DNA from: Bdellovibrio sp.
Lineage (GTDB): Bacteria; Bdellovibrionota; Bdellovibrionia; Bdellovibrionales; Bdellovibrionaceae
NCBI GenBank assembly: GCA_003176075.1
Contig: PSRN01000007.1
Coordinates: 1-7,429, forward strand
Direction: 5' to 3'
Length of the DNA stretch: 7,429 nucleotides
Shown here: positions 5,499 through 7,429 of the stretch, in pieces
How positions within the stretch are numbered: position 1 is the first letter of the stretch
Layout: each line of letters begins with the position of its first letter
Made by a program: the position numbers and the translations under genes
Notes under the pieces: model-generated
Told to the model about the DNA's origin: nothing
The model's input: only the letters and a program-made list of their open reading frames with translations
Database searches by the model: none

Positions 5499-6407
5499 CT
5501 ATTGCGGCTCTTCCAACTTAAAGTTGAAAATATTCTGATCAAAATGATTATATTCTTCATAGCGGGTCAATTCATAGAGGTCTTTGCGAGTCTGCATCAC
5601 GGAAAGAAGCGACTCTTGCGTCCCGTCAATCAAGATCCTGTCCAGTCCCTTTTCCACCGCGCCCATTGCCAGGCGCAGCGTCGTCACGGGGTAGATGACA
5701 ATATTGAAGCCCAATCTCGTGAGTTCTTGTGCCGTGAGCAGTTTGGATTTTCCGAATTCGGTCATGTTGGCGAGAAGCGGGACTGACACCGCCTTGCGAA
5801 AGGTCGCAAATTCCTTTTCATCGGCCAAAGCCTCGGGAAAGATGACGTCAGCCCCAGCGTCAACGTAGGCCTTGGCCCGGTCAATGGCGCGATCGAGTCC
5901 TTCGCCAGCGCGAGCGTCGGTCCTCGCGATCAAAACAAAATGCGGATCCAGAGACCTGGCCTGGGCCGCGGCGCGTATTTTTCGCGTCATATCCTCGCGG
6001 CTGAGCAAGTTCTTACCGTCCAGATGACCGCAGCGCTTCGGATTCACTTGATCTTCAAGGTGAGCGCCGCTGAGGCCGAGTTCTATCATTTCTTGCACGC
6101 TGCGAGCGGCGTTCATGGGTTCACCGAACCCCGTGTCCAGATCGATGAGCGACGGCAGTTTCGTCGCGCGCGCGATTTGTCGTCCCCGCTGTCCCACTTC
6201 ACTCAAGGTTGTCAGTCCGATATCAGGGTAACCCAGATCATTGGAAAGCACTGAGCCTGAAATATAAACGCCGTCAAACTTCTTTCTTTCGATCAACATC
6301 GCCACCAGCGCGGAAAAAGCCCCGGGAAAGCGCAGCAACTTTCCACTCTTGAGATCGTCGCGAAACTTTTTTCTTTTCTCGGTTGGAGTCAGGCTCGGAA
6401 AAAGCAT
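5499..6407 (-). CDS. prpB: methylisocitrate lyase
   Basis: A 302-residue enzyme of the isocitrate lyase/PEP mutase superfamily that cleaves 2-methylisocitrate to pyruvate and succinate, the last step of the methylcitrate cycle. The hallmark KRCGH loop (124-128, catalytic C126) is present, as are the substrate-binding YISGS (49-53), the metal-site pair in LIDLDTGFGEP (D89, D91), HLEDQ (116-120) and ARTDA (161-165). The length is typical of PrpB (E. coli about 296), and there is no extra domain as in true isocitrate lyase, which is much longer. The ATG at 6407 overlaps the prpD stop by one base (TAATG), with AGGGG 8 bases ahead (6416-6420), so the start is secure. Its place between prpD and prpC fits the pathway. 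Confidence 0.94.
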   Translation of the reverse strand: MLFPSLTPTEKRKKFRDDLKSGKLLRFPGAFSALVAMLIERKKFDGVYISGSVLSNDLGYPDIGLTTLSEVGQRGRQIARATKLPSLIDLDTGFGEPMNAARSVQEMIELGLSGAHLEDQVNPKRCGHLDGKNLLSREDMTRKIRAAAQARSLDPHFVLIARTDARAGEGLDRAIDRAKAYVDAGADVIFPEALADEKEFATFRKAVSVPLLANMTEFGKSKLLTAQELTRLGFNIVIYPVTTLRLAMGAVEKGLDRILIDGTQESLLSVMQTRKDLYELTRYEEYNHFDQNIFNFKLEEPQ

Positions 6408-7429
6408 TAAAAGATCCCCTGCCGGTCACGTTGATGATGAAGAAGGCTCTCGAGTGGCACTTGCACATTGAGATCGAGCAGTCCCTTGGACTTCAATTCG
6501 GGGAGCTGTTGCACGACCCGCAGGAACCTTTCGCTCTCGTCCTTGCGAATCAAGCCTTCGCTGAGTTCAAGAAACTTGCGGATATAGTCAGGGCGGTGAA
6601 AGGGGCGGGCTCCCGCCGGATGGGCGTTGGCCACTCCCAGTTCGTCTTCGAGCTTGCTGTTGTCATTCATGATAATTTCCACCCGGCCGCCGAAGCGTTT
6701 CTTCTTTGGGTCGGGATCGTGATACCATGCGGTCCATCGCTGATCCTCAACAGTGCGGATTTTTTGCCACAGGCGAACCGTATCCGGCCGGTTCGCCCGT
6801 TCCTGGCTGTAGGAAAGAATGTGATGCCATTTCCCATCCTGAAGCGCGACCGCGAAGATGTACATGATCGAATGGTCCAGTGTTTCACGAGAGGCATTGG
6901 GATCCATCTTTTGCGGATCCCCTGAACCCGTGCCGATGACATAATGGGTGTGGTGGGAGGTGTGGATGATGATTTCCTTAATGCTTTCAAAGTTCGAAAT
7001 GCGGGTGCGCAGCCGAGCCGCGAGATCAATCAGCGCCTGGGATTGATACTCCGCTGAGTGTTCCTTGGTGTAAGTTTCAAGAATTGCGGTCTTGGCCTCA
7101 TGGGGTTCAGGCAACGGAATCTTGTACTGGCCTTTCGCGCCGTCAAGCATGTAGGCGATCACCGAGTCTTCGCCTTCGTAAATGGGAGAAGGGGCCCCCT
7201 CCCCGCGCATGCAACGGTCAACCGCTTCAATGGCCAGCTTTCCAGCATGGGCGGGAGCGAAAGCCTTCCAGGAGGAAATCTCCCCTTTGCGGGACTGCCT
7301 GGTCGTGAAAGACACATGTACGGCTTGCTGGATGGCTTGGTAGGTGACCTCTCTCGGCAAACGCAATAGCGTTCCCAGTCCCGCGGCGACGGCGGGACAA
7401 AGATGGGCGATATGATCCTTTTTGTGCTT
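6407..7429 (-). CDS. prpD: 2-methylcitrate dehydratase, MmgE/PrpD family (5' end outside window)
   Basis: The last 340 residues of a MmgE/PrpD-family dehydratase, which removes water from 2-methylcitrate to give 2-methyl-cis-aconitate. The frame stays open from 7366 to the window edge (translation ...KHKKDHIAHLCPAVAAGLGTLL), so the real start is off to the right and the TTG at 7366 is internal. Family signatures include TRQSRKGEISSWKAFAPAHA, GKLAIEAVDR, EGEDSVIAYMLDG and KEHSAEYQSQALIDLA. These resemble the actinobacterial-type PrpD (about 500 residues) more than the E. coli type. The C-terminal domain follows, with HDPDPKKKRFGGRVEI and a final helical part. The gene ends in TAA overlapping the prpB ATG. 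The family also includes enzymes with cis-aconitate activity. No prpF, acnD or aconitase lies in the window. Confidence 0.9.
   Translation of the reverse strand, partial: KHKKDHIAHLCPAVAAGLGTLLRLPREVTYQAIQQAVHVSFTTRQSRKGEISSWKAFAPAHAGKLAIEAVDRCMRGEGAPSPIYEGEDSVIAYMLDGAKGQYKIPLPEPHEAKTAILETYTKEHSAEYQSQALIDLAARLRTRISNFESIKEIIIHTSHHTHYVIGTGSGDPQKMDPNASRETLDHSIMYIFAVALQDGKWHHILSYSQERANRPDTVRLWQKIRTVEDQRWTAWYHDPDPKKKRFGGRVEIIMNDNSKLEDELGVANAHPAGARPFHRPDYIRKFLELSEGLIRKDESERFLRVVQQLPELKSKGLLDLNVQVPLESLLHHQRDRQGIF
6416..6420 (-). promoter_or_regulatory. ribosome binding site for prpB
   Basis: AGGGG on the minus strand, within the last codons of prpD and 8 bases before the prpB ATG. It confirms the overlapping TAATG junction as a real start, probably with translational coupling. 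Confidence 0.6.

Noticed and set aside
7364..7366. TTG at 7366 as the prpD start
   Set aside because: The frame continues open to the window edge with family-like sequence, and a 319-residue PrpD would lack a large part of the N-terminal domain.

Overview
The window carries two unrelated blocks. The left block (about 1-1400, + strand) looks like accessory DNA: a non-coding stretch with hairpins and a possible promoter, then a two-gene HEPN/MNT nucleotidyltransferase pair of the toxin-antitoxin type, joined by a 4-base GTGA overlap. The right block (1443 to the right edge, all - strand) is a tight metabolic operon. In transcription order it reads prpD (5' end outside the window), prpB, prpC and pepN: the three dedicated steps of the 2-methylcitrate route for propionyl-CoA, followed by an M1-family aminopeptidase N. 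The prpD stop and prpB start overlap by one base, prpB and prpC are 32 bases apart, and prpC and pepN 7 bases apart, so they are probably one transcript. The two blocks converge, with 166 bases between the MNT stop and the pepN stop.

The operon would convert propionyl-CoA plus oxaloacetate to 2-methylcitrate (PrpC), dehydrate it (PrpD), and, after rehydration by an aconitase not seen here, cleave 2-methylisocitrate to pyruvate and succinate (PrpB). PepN releases N-terminal amino acids from peptides. Some of these (Val, Ile, Met, Thr) are degraded through propionyl-CoA, which gives a plausible but unproven reason for the linkage.

The most unusual feature is a family of short palindromic repeats in the same orientation. 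Four copies lie inside pepN (2326-2353, 2397-2424, 2427-2453, 2703-2745). A longer relative with the same two ends lies in the intergenic space (1308-1367). Each copy has a GGTGCC...GGCACC stem, begins near TGCGGAGGT and ends CGACTTGG or nearly so. All are tolerated in frame, in loops where E. coli PepN has no counterpart, and one copy is read in a different frame from the others. They make this PepN about 65 residues longer than the E. coli enzyme. PrpC carries a separate Gly-rich insertion with a perfect 14-base palindrome, possibly from a related element. These look like small REP/MITE-like palindromes that can invade genes without breaking them.

Organism: a free-living bacterium of moderate GC. 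PrpC and PrpD resemble the actinobacterial-type enzymes, while PepN is of the E. coli type. That mix, plus palindromes in coding sequence, suggests a member of the Verrucomicrobiota or a neighbouring phylum, but this is inference from memory of family sequences and is weakly held.
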